Shown: piece after piece, positions 45,498 to 57,696 of the stretch
Layout of the letters: each line of letters opens with the position of its first letter
Position numbering within the stretch: the stretch's first letter is position 1
From: Brachycybe producta
Lineage: Eukaryota > Arthropoda > Diplopoda > Playtdesmida > Andrognathidae
Length of the DNA stretch: 64,000 nt
Direction: 5' to 3'
Assembly: GCA_036925085.1 (NCBI GenBank)
Contig: JAUPFP010000005.1
Location: 3,508,501 to 3,572,500 of the forward strand
Notes under the pieces: model-generated
Database searches by the model: none
What the model was told of the DNA's origin: nothing
Seen by the model: the letters and a program-made list of their open reading frames with translations, nothing else
Translations under genes and position numbers: made by a program

Positions 45498-46515
45498 AAT
45501 TCAGATATATAGATAAGCAGGATTTAATTGTGGATATTCACAATTTAATTGTCGATATCCATAACTGAATTATATTCCGGACGACTTATTATCTCGTCCG
45601 GATGAGATAAAAAAAATTTCATGTCCTCAAAAGGACTCCGTAGCTCACACATGAAAAAAGGTTTTTCATTTATTTTTCTGAGGACACCTTGTATATATTT
45701 AATGTGTGCCGTTTACAATTGTTATGTTTTCATTGTGATTGTTCTACACAAAACAGAGTCCTCATTACAAAAGAACAAAAATAAAAGTTGACAGATAGAT
45801 AGAAAGAACACTTCATAGAGAAAGTATACACACGCCCAACATTTAACAATCATAATATATGTATTAGAAAAAAAAAAAAAAAAAGGTAACTCTGCCTATT
45901 TGTAATGCCAACAAAAATCATACAAATACACATCCAGGGCCACATAATAATGTTTAGGCCTACGGACGACCTTCTTTCATTCCCATTGAGAATTGTAATA
46001 AAATAATACATAGAAAAAAATTAGCTTGTGCATATATTGCGCCCATTATTTCAAGGTAACTTTTTGTTATCTTTTTTGTGAGGTTTTTTCTTATATTTTA
46101 AAGATTTCTATAATTCAAAAAGCACGTTACATGATTACGATGATGATAGCTATAAATTCGCGATATAAATGTTTTCGTAACCATTTTTTTCTTGTTTTTC
46201 TTGTCAAAATCGACTGAGTTACATGCAAATAGTATGTAAACCTCTTCCTCCAGACTAGCGTGCGTAGAAAATTAGCCTCAAATACACTCAGGATTGATCA
46301 AGGCACCAATTGCCAAAACTTTTTTTGTTGTTAAAAAAATCTCATAACGTGACGTCTAGAAAAAAAATAAATGTTGTCAATGAAAAGGATACGTTTCCAT
46401 TGAGATTCAGAAGAGTATCAATCAATCTGCTTATTGGTGATTTTGCAGATTGACTAGGCAAACTGCTAGTGAATCTGCAAAATTCAATACATTTTTGGTG
46501 TTGAATTTTGCAGAT
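45498..46515. other. AT-rich stretch with small hairpin
   Basis: CCGGACGA / TCGTCCGG pair at 45577-45601. AATTTAATTGTGGATATTCAC-like units repeat at 45514-45560. No gene is seen. Confidence 0.4.
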
Positions 46516-46855
46516 ACACAAAAGCACAAGGATTGATGACTTCTTAAAAAATTTCGAAAAAATAGGTCTCTTTGGCTTTTTTTTTTTCAAAAAAAACGAC
46601 CAAAAGTCCGAAAAATATTTAAATGTTCTAAAAGCTCTAAAAATGCTTCAGGAGCATTTAACTGGCCCAGAAGTCCCAAAAGGCTTGGAAAAAGCACAAT
46701 GATTCAAAACAATTTTAAAATTCGAAAAAACTGGTCAAAAGCCAAGACTATAGTTTTTGGCTTTTTTCAAAAAAGTGACCAAAAGTCAAAAAAATATGCT
46801 TTAAAAGCTCTGAAATGCCTCAGGAGCACTCAACTGGCTCCAGAAGTCCCCCTTT
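46516..46855. repeat. Second locus of the ~178-bp tandem repeat
   Basis: Two units with AAAGCACAAGGATT, CGACCAAAAGTC, GTTCTAAAAGCTCTAAAAAT and CAGAAGTCCCAAAAGGCTTG match the 5258-5766 array, about 41 kb away and in the same orientation. Confidence 0.85.
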
Positions 46856-47307
46856 TTGTCGAGGGCGCCTTTATGAGAGCCTTAGCGGAGCATATGCACC
46901 CAAACCCAAAATTGGAACTGCTTTCTCATATGCTCCATTAAGTGCCATGAAGTTGGAGGAATGCCTACCTACTATTTCATTTGGTCATCATCAGGGCTGA
47001 CCACTAGATAGCAGCAGCAACTGCAGAATTATTATCAAGTTTTAAGTTCCTGATAAAGTATGCAAACTGCATCTCTCTGTTGCACCCCCATTGTGTGTGT
47101 GTGTAACTAACTAACCACTTGAGCAGCATTTATTAAGGTCATTGCAGACCTTTAAATTGAACAACATTTAGGGTGCATTTGAGAACGCTTAGCAGGTTTT
47201 CATTAATTGCAGCATTCGTTGAAATTATCAGCTTCTATAGCAACAGTCATCATGCAGCTATTTAAGCCCCAAGATGCATCTGAATGAAGTATTCATCTCC
47301 AATAACT
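46856..47307. other. GC-richer unique stretch
   Basis: A patch at 46860-46990 has inverted words GGAGCATATG / CATATGCTCC and an open frame ending GHHQG-stop that I do not accept as coding. The following 47000-47290 is more balanced in composition than its surroundings, but nothing was recognised. Confidence 0.35.
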
Positions 47308-47512
47308 AAAAAAAAAACACTTGGGGGGGGGGGGGAGAAATGAGTTTAAAGTTGCATTTTTTTCTATCTCAATCTATTTTAGAGAAGAAGCCAAATAAGC
47401 CGATATTGTGAATAGTTAAAACGGTTTTTGCATTTGAAAAGCTCAGCAATGTAAGCCACGATCTTCTCTTAACTTTAAACTCATCCCCCCCCCCCAAAAA
47501 AAGTAGTTTTTT
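47308..47512. repeat. Foldback repeat with poly-G/poly-C arms
   Basis: The left arm AACACTT-(G)13-GAAATGAGTTTAAAGTT pairs with AACTTTAAACTCAT-(C)13 on the right. The arms are about 40 bp and the interior is unrelated AT-rich DNA. Confidence 0.75.
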
Positions 47513-47918
47513 GAGTTGTGCCACACTTCCAGCCATGGTGCGATTTGACTTTACCGTACCCCTTGACTATATAGTGTGAATCTACCTTAAGTATGTTGTC
47601 AAATGCACCCATGGTTACAATATTTTTTTTTTTACAAACTAACTACAAGCTAATCCAAATATATACCAACAGGAAACAGTTTGTTACAAGTTATAACTAA
47701 TTCTTTTATGAACAAAAAATACTTGAAAGAATGAATCCATAATTTATGGAATATTTAACCTGGTTAATTTGAATGTGAAAGTGAAAGACGAAAAAAAAAA
47801 ACCACAACAACACACATCTCATTAATTGTTTTACACCTTTATAAGCCTAATTCAAACAGACTGATAAATTACAATAAACTACATTATTATATGTATGTAC
47901 TGTAGCTGCCTTATACCT
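47513..47918. other. AT-rich stretch, nothing recognised
   Basis: No gene or element was found. Confidence 0.4.
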
Positions 47919-48194
47919 AGTACACACCTGATAATTTAAATGCATTTAAATAATAAATGTGTTCTACAGAGCCCTGTGAAGGGCAAACAAACAATATGTC
48001 GAATTCAATTTATTCAGTTAATAATCTGAAAATATTGAGTTAATACTTAAACTATTGACAAAATATTGATTTAGTATTTCAATTTAAAATATCAATAATT
48101 AAGTCAATTTTTATTTGGTTCATGTCCTTAACTGGATTCCGTATAATTCACCTAAACACATTTAATTTGAATTCATTTAACTCATGTGTGTACA
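47919..48194. mobile_element. Short TIR element (GTACACACCTGA ends)
   Basis: The left end AGTACACACCTGATAATTTA and the complement of the right end, TGTACACACATGAGTTAAAT, pair, with AAATGTGTT shared further in. A similar end (TTAGTACACACCAGG, minus strand) lies near 50153. Confidence 0.5.
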
Positions 48195-48984
48195 AGGTGT
48201 ACTGGGTGTGGTGGTTTTTTTGTTAAAATGTTGTTCATTTGAACGTATTGCATAATGTAGTCTATTATTAATCTTGGAGCCAAATAACAGACCACATAAA
48301 ATGAAATATGCATTTTCTTGGCCAGTGGCCACTTGTAAATAACAACAACAAGAACAACAGCACCTTTTTTTTTTAACTGTTTCCTTGTATTTTTCCTAAA
48401 ATTATAATCGACGTATTTTTTTTAAACTGAATGACGGTTAGATGAGATTATTGTATTATTTGGTAGTTAAGTTGTAAACAACAACATACTGGGTCTAGCC
48501 GTTATTTACTGAAGCATGCATGCCATTTTTTTTTTCTACGTGTAACAGAGTAACACTACCTCTATTTGTTAGCAGTATTTTATATTTTATGTGACAGTAA
48601 ATGTACTAAATTATTAGTTCATTAGGTATTTTTCACTTAAAAATGGCTGAAGTCTTCCAATATAGATTAAATAATTAAAGAAACAACAAAGCTTTGAGCT
48701 GCCAGCTGGCAGGACGTGCTGCATGCAGTGTGTTAAAATCGTATTGCAAATCTTGGCTGCATTTGTAAAAACGCAGTCATTTACCAGTCATTACCCATGA
48801 TGCATCTTTAACCCCAGTGTTCAATTCGAATGATTTCTATCAACTGTCAGCTGCTCTACATTTCATTTTAGTTGTTATTGTTTTGTTTAGTGTTTTGTTT
48901 CTACTGCAGGCGCAATTAATAGAAATGACCAACATATTTTTTTTTGTTCTAAGTTGTTTTCAAATGACTTTAATAAACAATGTC
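48195..48984. other. AT-rich to balanced unique stretch
   Basis: The part at 48690-48860 (AGCTGCCAGCTGGCAGGACG, CATTACCCATGATGCATC) is less AT-rich than average and could be regulatory or an old repeat. No ORF is seen. Confidence 0.35.
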
Positions 48985-48986
48985 TA

Positions 48987-49470
48987 AAGCCCCCTTTTAC
49001 ACCTACAATTATGTCTTAAATAAATTTATAAATGAATTTAAAAATGTGACATTGCATGTGTACAAACGACGTGAATGTTAAATTATTTGTTCAAGGTTGC
49101 ATTAATCTAGAAAATGTTCTATTTTTCTTAAATGATCACATCTACTATCTAGAGCGCTTTCTCAGGATCACCATCATTCGTATGTAATTTACAAAGCTAT
49201 ATACGATGCGCTCTGCAACCTATTTAGCACACCTCTCCTCCAATTCTCTTGTCTAGAAGGTCACAATATATGCTATGAATTGTCACACTACGCACTGTTC
49301 TGCGCACTTTATACAAGTAAAAATGTTTGAATACTTTTACTTGTGTGTAACCGCCGATTGACACTTATAAATTAATTTATACATTTTATGTACCAAATCA
49401 TTAACGAAAACATTCATCATTTAATTGACACAAATATGTAAGTAAAAAATTGTAGGTGTAAAGGGGGCTT
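48987..49470. mobile_element. TA-target MITE (AAGCCCCCTTTTACACC ends)
   Basis: A 484-bp element with ends AAGCCCCCTTTTACACCTAC and GTAGGTGTAAAGGGGGCTT, flanked by TA on both sides (48985-48986 and 49471-49472). It is related to 42561-43052. A TA target points to Tc1/mariner-type mobilisation. It has no ORF. Confidence 0.87.
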
Positions 49471-49472
49471 TA

Positions 49473-49892
49473 GAATAGACGTTCTCTCCATCTAGCAATT
49501 TCCAAATAAAGCCTATTGTCTCCGAGAAGAGCTATAATTCGATTCGAACTGTACAACAGAGGTTTGAAAAATTGGGTTCCAAAATAACTGCATGTAGTCA
49601 CTACAGTAGTACAGCAGTAGATAGAACAACTGAAACATCTTTTGTAAGCAGAGTGAGGCTGCGAGGTTGATGAAGTGGGATTGATTTGATTTTTAATATT
49701 GTTTCTGGGATGTGTGTATCAGGGTAACCACGTTGTGTTTAGCTCTACGGCTGTGCCATTCAGTAAATGCTGGCTGCAGTGATACAAAGTATATAAACTC
49801 TTATTAAATGACACCTTGATACCTGATATCATGTTATATCATGTTATGTGCTAAAAATTTAATGTGGTTATTTTTTTCTGCATGTAAACTAG
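49473..49892. other. Unique stretch of more balanced composition
   Basis: No gene is proved. The segment ends in TTTTTTTCTGCATGTAAACTAG, a plausible 3' splice site for the next entry. Confidence 0.35.
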
Positions 49893-50057
49893 GCACCAAG
49901 GTCGTTCACTGTAGAAAATAATAGTGCATCAGAGGTAAACTGTAAAGGAGTCAGTCGAAAGTTTTTCTCTTCATTGAAGGAAATAGGACTTAACACGGTA
50001 TACGAATATCTAGAGGCAGATGCGGGAGTCAAGAAACATGAATTTGAGCTGATGTGA
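49893..50057 (+). CDS. Weak candidate terminal exon, unrecognised protein
   Basis: After an acceptor-like AAACTAG, 54 codons stay open to TGA at 50055-50057. The translation includes SRKFFSSLKEIGLNTVYEYL and ends KKHEFELM. The amino-acid mix is protein-like and the composition richer in G and C than its flanks. No domain is recognised. The sequence just downstream (50057-50153) ends in a MITE-style terminus (GGTGTGTACTAAGCC), so the open frame may simply lie in repeat DNA. No partner exons were identified. Confidence 0.22.
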   Translation, partial: APRSFTVENNSASEVNCKGVSRKFFSSLKEIGLNTVYEYLEADAGVKKHEFELM

Positions 50058-51027
50058 TTCAGCCTCGAAACACTTCAACATTGTTGTGAGTCTGAATAGC
50101 AACTGAAGCGATACAGCTCCGCAACAAAGAATCCTGGTGTGTACTAAGCCTTTATAAATCAGCCTGTCAATTTCTATCTGCGGTAAACAGTGTTAAGTCC
50201 ACAGTTTTACACATCTAGATGGTGGTATATACCATGTTAAGGCACTGATATATAATGCAGTTAAGTGCTGAAGTATTATCTACTTTGGTTGATGTAGTTG
50301 AACAATGCACATGCGCAGTTGAGCAAAATTTCATGGTGTGAATTAAGGCTTTTAAGTTTTTTGTTTTTGTTTTTTAAGGTTAACAAAACTACTGTTTTTG
50401 ATGTCATTACAAACTTTATTTTAGGTTACATGTAAAATACACCCTATTACTTTTACAATAAATTAATATCCCATAATTCCATTCCATTCAGTCCAATTAT
50501 CATTTGAAATTTTCATAAACATTTTTTTAAAAAAAAACAATTTTTTTTATGCAAGAATGAAAAACAATAACTCGAATTATCTTACCTTGATTGTTAAAAC
50601 AATAACAACAACAACAAAAAAACTCCATAAAACGGGTTAATTGTCTTGATATAAATGGTGCTTCTTTTGAACAATGAGAGTTTGATGACGTCACTACAAG
50701 CTTTATAAATAATACAGATGGCGCCACCGTCGATCATACTGCAGAATCAGATAGTGTTTTCAGTTAGGGAATAAAAGATGGGCGATGGTTGGAGGTTTTT
50801 TTTGTTTGTTTGTTTAGAATTGAATAAATTTCTTGATAAGTTCAAAAATTTAGATTTTTTTTTTTTGTAAAACAAAATAAATTCCCAGTTTTTGTTGTTG
50901 TTTAACACCAATAACACAAAAACTATGCGATGACTAGGTTGTCGTTGTTTGATAATGCACTGAAAATACAAAAAAAAAATGACCTTCAGTATTTTTATCT
51001 TCTCACAATATTTACTTTTCAAATAAA
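50058..51027. other. Stretch with MITE-like ends
   Basis: Two similar right-end motifs occur, near 50153 (CTTAGTACACACCAGG on minus) and 50355 (GCCTTAATTCACACCATG on minus). No left partners were found. The rest is AT-rich. Confidence 0.35.
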
Positions 51028-51031
51028 TTAA

Positions 51032-51731
51032 AAGCCTAGATACACCGCCATCTTGTTGTTTTGAGCAGACGACAAGGAGACAAATGAGTGTTCTTATATG
51101 GTGTTACTAAAACTGCAAGAAATCGACTCACAATCACTGAATTAAAATACAGTAAAGCGCAAAAATGCAATAAAAAGTATTGTTTCTATTTATATAATTC
51201 TTGAAAAGGTCCTTCTATTTTTAAACAAGGTTCAAAATCGTTCATTTTTTAACCCCATGTTAAATCCCATTGGCCCCAAAACCGTCCCACAAACATTTGA
51301 AAAACTCTTGTTAAACCGATTTAGAACAATAACAAATTAATTAGCACATACTTTCATGTATAGGCTTCACGATGTTTGCTTTTTATAAATTTTGAAAAGG
51401 TCCTTCTAGTTTTTAAATAACAAAAAATGTTACGTTTTTTTAACTATATGTTAATTCCCATAGGATCAAAAAAAGTCACCCAAACATTTGAAGAACTCCC
51501 ATTAAAAACGACTTAGAACAATCACATAAAAATTAGCACGTGCATTAATCTATTAACTTCACGATGTTTTCTTTTTTGTAAGCTTAGCACGCGAAATTAT
51601 TTTTCTATTAATTATTATGTAACTTGAAACGTGGAGAAAAAACGTTAAAAAACAGTTTTTCAATCAAAAACGATCGCAACGCCTATGGGGAAATTCGGGG
51701 AAATTTTGAACTAAACGCTGTATCTAGGCTC
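51032..51731. mobile_element. TTAA-target MITE
   Basis: A 700-bp element flanked by TTAA (51028-51031 and 51732-51735). The ends are AAGCCTAGATACACCGCC and, on the other strand, GAGCCTAGATACAGCG. It is closely related to 32201-32871. It has no transposase. Confidence 0.87.
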
Positions 51732-51920
51732 TTAAAATCCAATTTTACCTTTTATAAACTGGCTTGAAAGCAGTACTAGACTGACCGTTGTTTGATACAT
51801 TTTGATTGTTACCATAATTGATATCAATGTTGTCATCTGTAACAATAAGAAAAATTTCAAATTATTAAACATAATGGTAGTATCAAGGTGGAAACGTCGC
51901 CATTCTGCATAATCGCTATA

Positions 51921-52406
51921 AGCTATGTCCACACTCGTGCGCTTTCCTCGTGAGCATGCCTTTTGGCACATGTCATGAATGCATGCCTCAACCTGTCCTA
52001 ACTTGTGCGTCAGTAGTCTTTCAACGTTTAAAGTTGAATGCAGTGTTGAACGAATATCCACTTAATTCGGAATAGCTATGTCCACACTCGTGCGGTTTTG
52101 CTTGCGTTTAGCGCACTGGTATGACGCATTTGTTTGAAGAAAGTGACGCATGCATGCTATAGCGCATGCCTTAAGTATGTTGAACGGTGTCAAAAACAGT
52201 AACGCATGCAGTAGCACTCGTGATTCTGAAATAAGTGGTTTTTCGTTCAACACTGCATTCAACTTTAAACGTTGAACGGCTACTGACGCACAAGTTAGGA
52301 CAGGTTGAGGCATGCGTTCATGACATGTGCCAAAAGACATGCCCTTGACGAACGCAATGTGGAAAATGAAAAGAAACTTGAAAACGCACGAGTGTGGACA
52401 TAGCTA
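51921..52406. mobile_element. Composite foldback element (AGCTATGTCCACACTCG ends)
   Basis: Three termini of the type AGCTATGTCCACACTCGTGC occur: at 51921 and 52074 on the plus strand and at 52406 on the minus strand. The segment 51921-52061 is complementary to 52235-52406 over about 140 bp (shared words TGTCCTAACTTGTGCGTCAG, AACGTTTAAAGTTGAATGCA). I read it as a 333-bp element (52074-52406) next to an inverted half copy. Confidence 0.75.
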
Positions 52407-52546
52407 TTCAATTTGCATAGCCATGTTGACTATTAAATGTGCACAATTTCTTGTTGTTCATTCAGTCAATGTGCAAAGCACCTGAACTAATGTTGGGGTT
52501 GGGCTTGGTTGGGACAGTTTCCTTGCAAGAAGGGCAGAATTTAGTC

Positions 52547-52729
52547 TTAAATATTTTTAAATGGATGATAGAAGGCTCTTGTCCCTAAACGAACTTCAAG
52601 TAAACTGTGCAGGTCATTATACTTGGGTGGGTGGTGACTACTCTTAACAAAATTAAGAGAGATTTTTTGAACAGAACGATTCCTGGGGTGGTAAAACAAT
52701 GGAAATCTCTTGCAGAGGATTTTATGCAA
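52547..52729 (-). CDS. Weak candidate coding segment, unrecognised
   Basis: A 60-codon frame from ATG (52729) to TAA (52547), containing KRFPLFYHPRNRSVQKISLN and ending RLGTRAFYHPFKNI. The other frames on both strands are broken here. The composition is more balanced than the surrounding AT-rich DNA, and the residue mix is plausible for a protein. It has no recognised domain, no obvious splice acceptor and no neighbours. It could be a last exon, a decayed transposon protein or chance. Confidence 0.22.
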   Translation of the reverse strand: MHKILCKRFPLFYHPRNRSVQKISLNFVKSSHHPPKYNDLHSLLEVRLGTRAFYHPFKNI

Positions 52730-53399
52730 GAAAATATACTTGTATTAAGTGGCTATTAATTTTCTGACAATGCACTATTTCACCTGCAACAGAATATATT
52801 TATAATTTTTTTGGGGGGAGGGGGGGAGCTTTGACAACTCATTTCGCATGTTGCAAATGGACCTTTGTCCTTCTTCCAAAGGCTTTTTTGCTTGCTTGCA
52901 GAGTAATTTTTCAAATTGAAATGTACATTATAAATTACTGTGTTGGAATTTTGCAATATTTTTTCTATTAGTGCTACAATGCAATCCATTAATTGTGCAT
53001 ATTGCCAATTTGCCATTTTTCTAGCTAATGTAATATACCTTTCATTCTTCAGAATCATTTTCAACTGTTTAGCTGTGCATATATACCATGTATATGAATG
53101 TAACATTCATTAAAATATATGCCAATCAAAGAGAACAATGGAATTTTAGAAGCAACAATTAGAAGAATTAAAAAAAAAACTGAAAGTGGCATAGGACCAG
53201 TAAGAATAACCGGTACCACTGCACTCAGTAGAACACAATGAGTAGAGGACCACTGGATCCCAGTGGACCCATTTACTTTAAAGGATTAATGGACTGGCAT
53301 AAAAATTCCTGACGTAAAAATTTCACGGGTTTTCGTATAATCTAGATAGTACGGAAGTATTAAGTGGCTCTGGACATGTGGTATGTTTTTCTTGATACT
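52730..53399. other. AT-rich stretch, nothing recognised
   Basis: A poly-G patch lies at 52812-52827. No element or gene is seen. Confidence 0.45.
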
Positions 53400-53449
53400 G
53401 GACAGTCCATTGCTACTAGGACAGCCCATTGCTACTAGGACAGCCCATG
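53400..53449. repeat. 19-bp tandem repeat, about 2.6 copies
   Basis: The unit GGACAGCCCATTGCTACTA occurs at 53400, 53419 and 53438. Confidence 0.9.
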
Positions 53450-55011
53450 CATATTAGCTTACATAATATTATGTAATTTTTGTATCTGGCACGTGAGCCA
53501 CGGTTTGATAAATAGGAGTCTATACATTGAGAAATTGAGTTTGACTTGAAAGATATTTGTACTCAGTGAACCAAAAATGGTTTGACCTGTTGGTTTATTT
53601 TTTAGCTCATTCTAATTTTGAAGTTGGTTAATTAACCATTAAACGTTTCTTCAGAACTTAATTGTTGTAATTCATTGTTATATAGACCTACTTGCCAGCG
53701 TTAATTATAGTATTCGACTTGTTTATACAATTAATATATTCATATAAGAAACAAAAGGGATCAAAACGTTATGCAACACCTATTTTAGTTATTATTTTGT
53801 TTAATTTCCAGATAATTTGTTGTTAATATGAAAATAAAAATGGCCGCCATTTCATTGGCAAAGATATGGTGGCAGACTGCAGTCCACATTAATAGCACCC
53901 ATTCATTTTGTTTTGTCAGCTTGGTTTGTGGAGCGGACAATAAATATAGTTAAATACTAAAATCTAATTAAAAACAAATCATTAATTTACGATAAAAAAA
54001 AATAAATTCTAAAAACTAAAACTTCGCATTTAAAAGATTTGTAAAAAAATTTCAGAAAGAGGGAACATGTCCATATATTTAAATAACCAATTAATTTGGA
54101 CCTTTGTATAGTCTAAACCAAAAGAAGAATTGCTTATGAGGACGAACCCTCATTTGTTACCAAAAATCCAACAAATATTTTGTCTTTTTTTTTTTTTTTT
54201 GCAAAAAAAAATCTATAAAAAAAAATGCAGTTAAAACAATAGTAGTTTCTACATATAATGAGTATAATGTTTATATGAACTGAACTGTCCTTAGGGCCCG
54301 CGGTCGTCGCTTTGACCACCAAACAGAGCTTTTTTTTTATAATGGACCATGAAATATAACGAGGAATGTCCCAAACAAGAACGACCCCATGGTCAACTGA
54401 TGTTTATCAGTTGAAACCTCAGCCCTGAAGAAAAACAAAACAATGAATGGACCAATAGGAGAAAAGAGCTAATTAGAAATTCTCTCTTAAATCCCTCTCT
54501 CTCTCTCTCTCTTTTTTTTTCTCCTTCTTCTTCTAATGGGTGGTGTGCGAAATAAACCACCTTAATGTCGTCAGACTGTCTCCATTTTATGGTTAATTTC
54601 ATTTCCCCTCCCCCTCCCAAACACCCCTCTAGTAGTTATACACCCGCACCCATCAGAAATCGTTGGTAAAAAAAAAATTAGAATCATTACAGGGTGCAAT
54701 CATATTGTGTAAGAAGGGTATAGACATTTGAATTTTGTTTTGTTTCTTGTCTGGAACCTGTTTAGATGATCTATATAAAGATGTATATTGGACTGGTAGC
54801 CTAGCCTGTTTTTCTGTATGAAGTTTTAGGTAGATGTGTTTGCACAACTGGCTGATTTTTTGACATGCTAGTAAAAGTTTTATGAGTTTAGCACTAGCTT
54901 TGACTTAATAATTAAGAATATGACCCCTAGTGACAATAACTTAAGCTTCGTTGTATTTGGATGTGGCACATTGCCACATGCCCTTTGCCCACTTGCCCAC
55001 CAAAGGGATCA
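53450..55011. other. AT-rich stretch with small repeats
   Basis: A hairpin with 9-base arms (TCAACTGAT / ATCAGTTGA) is at 54393-54414 and a (TC)n run at 54495-54512. No gene is supported. Confidence 0.45.
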
Positions 55012-55653
55012 GGGGCCCGTTTCACAAAACTACAAGGCTTCTTAGTAACAAGTAAATTTTTACAAGTTTGTTAAATAGATATATCTGCTTATTAGCATTT
55101 CAACAAGAGTACAGGTGTATACTTGTAATTTACAAGTGAATTGTTACAAGTTTACAAGCGAATTACTTGTAAATCATAAAAGATCACTTGTAACTAAGAA
55201 GTGTAGTTGACAAACTTGTTACTGACACTTGTTTACCAACCAAAGATTTTCTACCTATATAACTCAAAAAAGGTAGGTAGATTATTTTACAAGTGTTTAA
55301 AAGTAAGTACCAATCTGTTATTTCTTTTAAAACACACAGCATACTTCCTAATGCAACACTTTTAGTCATTTTTTGACACTATGGAATTACACACAAAGAA
55401 AAGAAATACCTATTTTCTAGATTATGTTCTTATAAGTTGTTGCTATCAAGGTTTGCCAACTACACTTGTTACAGACAAGTCCAATATCATTTGTTCCCAA
55501 GTTCCCAACAACAATGTTGTTAAAACTTCACAAGTCTTGTAGTTTTTGTGTACAAATATTCACGAAACACCTGTAACCAACAAGTTGTGATTACAAGGAC
55601 TTGTAATCTACAATTGTTACTGACAAGACTTCTGATTTTGTGAAACAGGCCCC
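55012..55653. mobile_element. Uninterrupted MITE (GGGGCCCGTTTCAC ends)
   Basis: A 642-bp copy with ends GGGGCCCGTTTCACAAAACT and, on the other strand, TGGGGCCTGTTTCACAAAAT. It is filled with ACAAGT/ACTTGT words. It serves as the empty-site reference for the nested copy at 39870-41613, although it is inverted relative to it in part of the interior. Confidence 0.85.
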
Positions 55654-57049
55654 AGGTCTTTATATAAAAAGACCTATGAAAGGCGCATGAAAAAGTGCTG
55701 TCATGCAGAATATAGACTATATTTCATATATTGGTCTATGAGGACCAATGATAAATTGTTGCAGATTCTGCTCGGAACCCCTAAAATATTAAACATTTTG
55801 GTCTGCTTTGACCTGGACTTGGTCTTTCCAATGAACTGCTTTTAAAAACAGCTTTATAGTCTGTTTTAATAGGTTAAAAATCACTTTCGCTTCCTATATG
55901 GAAGCAAAACATTAAGAAGATCTATACGGCTCGTAGAAAATAAGTTATAAACTAGAAGAGTAAAAGCTGCATAACATTTTTTTTCTCTTTCTTCATCATG
56001 ATTTTTTTTTTGAAAAAAAAAAATAAACTTTTGACGTCAAGTTACACAAGAACCAAATTTGTCATTCTAATCCAACTTGGCATTTTCAAACAGTCATAAA
56101 AAGAAATATCAGTACGGAAAATCTGTCTTAGCCTCTTTCTTAATTGTTCTACATTCTAACAAAGTTTAAAGGAGGCTAGAGGCTATACTGCCCAATGGGA
56201 TATATAGGAGCAAAAATGTGTTTCTTTCATTTTTTTGTATTTTGTGATTGTATTCTATATACCTGTTCTATAATAGGGACTCAACACTTTGTAAACAGTT
56301 TTCTATTATAAATTACATAGTGACGTCATGGACTCCAATACCCTTTATAGGCCTTAAATATAAACCTATACATTTATATACCATATATTGCGTTTTGTTT
56401 GTTTGGTGCTACTAATTACAATATGTTATTAGTCGACTAAGTATAGGGGGGCCTTATATTTGTTCTCATATACTGTATATAAAAAAATTGGTTCAGAGCT
56501 GATTGTAAAGCTAATTTTGAAGAAGACAAAAAAAATAATAATAATAATAACATTCTGTGCTAATTAGCGCTGTAGCAGTGTTATTATACGGAGAGGAAAC
56601 ATGTGAAAAGGCATTTAAATATGCAATTTATACAGAGTGAAACAAAAATACATTTTCAAGTTTTCATGTTTAAAAGTAGATCTAAATGGCGACTGATTAA
56701 GTTTCAAATACAACTAATTCCAATTAGCGCGCTTATTCAGTTTTCTAAATTAAAGAGGCGAGTATTTTTTATCAGCTTCATTTACCCTCTATGTGCAGCT
56801 TTTTTTTTTTTTTTTTGGTCTTGCTATGCTGAATGCAACACCTAAACAGGTTTGGAATCAAAGGTATAGGAAGGAAGGCTAAACAATCATTTTTTTTTTT
56901 TGGTATCTGCAAATGAACGTTAATTTAATTGGCATTTGTTCAGATTGGCGTTTGTCACATTTGGCGTTAGAGCAGCGCCACCTATTCATGTTCGTCTTAT
57001 GATAAAGAGTGCAGTAAAATACACTGAACACACATATAAGTGCTGTCTG
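55654..57049. other. AT-rich stretch with minisatellite-like remnant
   Basis: At 56938-56976, GGCATTTGTTCAGATTGGCG and TTTGGCG resemble inverted units of the 7-kb minisatellite. No gene is seen. Confidence 0.45.
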
Positions 57050-57415
57050 AATGGCCTGCTCTCAGAATAAAAGCAGAGAAAAGGAGTCATGTATATACGG
57101 ATGAGAGTAGCTCATGGATCTGTGTCCATTTGGTAAAGAGCAATTCTTCTGAGATATTTTGAAGCTGCTCTTTTTAATAGCATGAGCAAAGAGAACTGAA
57201 CCATGCTCTCAAACATGGCTGCATACAGGGATAGGCTACAATGGCGTCCACCATGTTTGCATAGATCTGGTATTTATTGTCATAAATATCAATTTCTTTC
57301 CAGATGGTTGTTTTGCTATTTTAGTGCCGCTCTCGCTGTAATCACATCCCATCCTGTAGCAGAGCAGAGCAGAGCAGAGAAGAGCAGATATATATCAGAT
57401 TCAGAGCAGGCCATT
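57050..57415. mobile_element. TIR element (AATGGCCTGCTCT ends)
   Basis: The left end AATGGCCTGCTCTCAGAA pairs with the right end, complement AATGGCCTGCTCTGAATC. A pentamer tandem run (AGAGC/AGAGA) lies inside the right end at 57357-57388. The target duplication is unclear. Confidence 0.6.
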
Positions 57416-57642
57416 TTGGACTAACACTAATTTGACTGCTTTGAAATGAAACAAGTAGGCCCACATTATGTTAAAAAAAAAATAACAATTTTATATCGAT
57501 CTAAGTCGCCTACTTTTTGTTTATGATATGCAAGTCATTGGAAAATATGCAAATCAATAAGATCAATGTAATCAAACATCTTAAATCGGCAGCATTTATT
57601 TTCAGAAGAAATTTGGTGCTGGTTGAAGAAACTTGAAATATG

Positions 57643-57696
57643 AAATGAATCACAAAAACATCAACTTTTGAAAGTTGATGTTTTTGCAATTCATTT
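57643..57696. repeat. Long hairpin, 26-bp arms
   Basis: The arms AAATGAATCACAAAAACATC... and its complement pair with two mismatches around the loop TG; the inner 17 base pairs are perfect. Confidence 0.85.

Noticed and set aside
46815..47000. A 61-codon frame ending SAMKLEECLPTISFGHHQG
   Set aside because: It begins in the 178-bp tandem repeat, and the later part contains inverted words (GGAGCATATG / CATATGCTCC). No splice or domain evidence.
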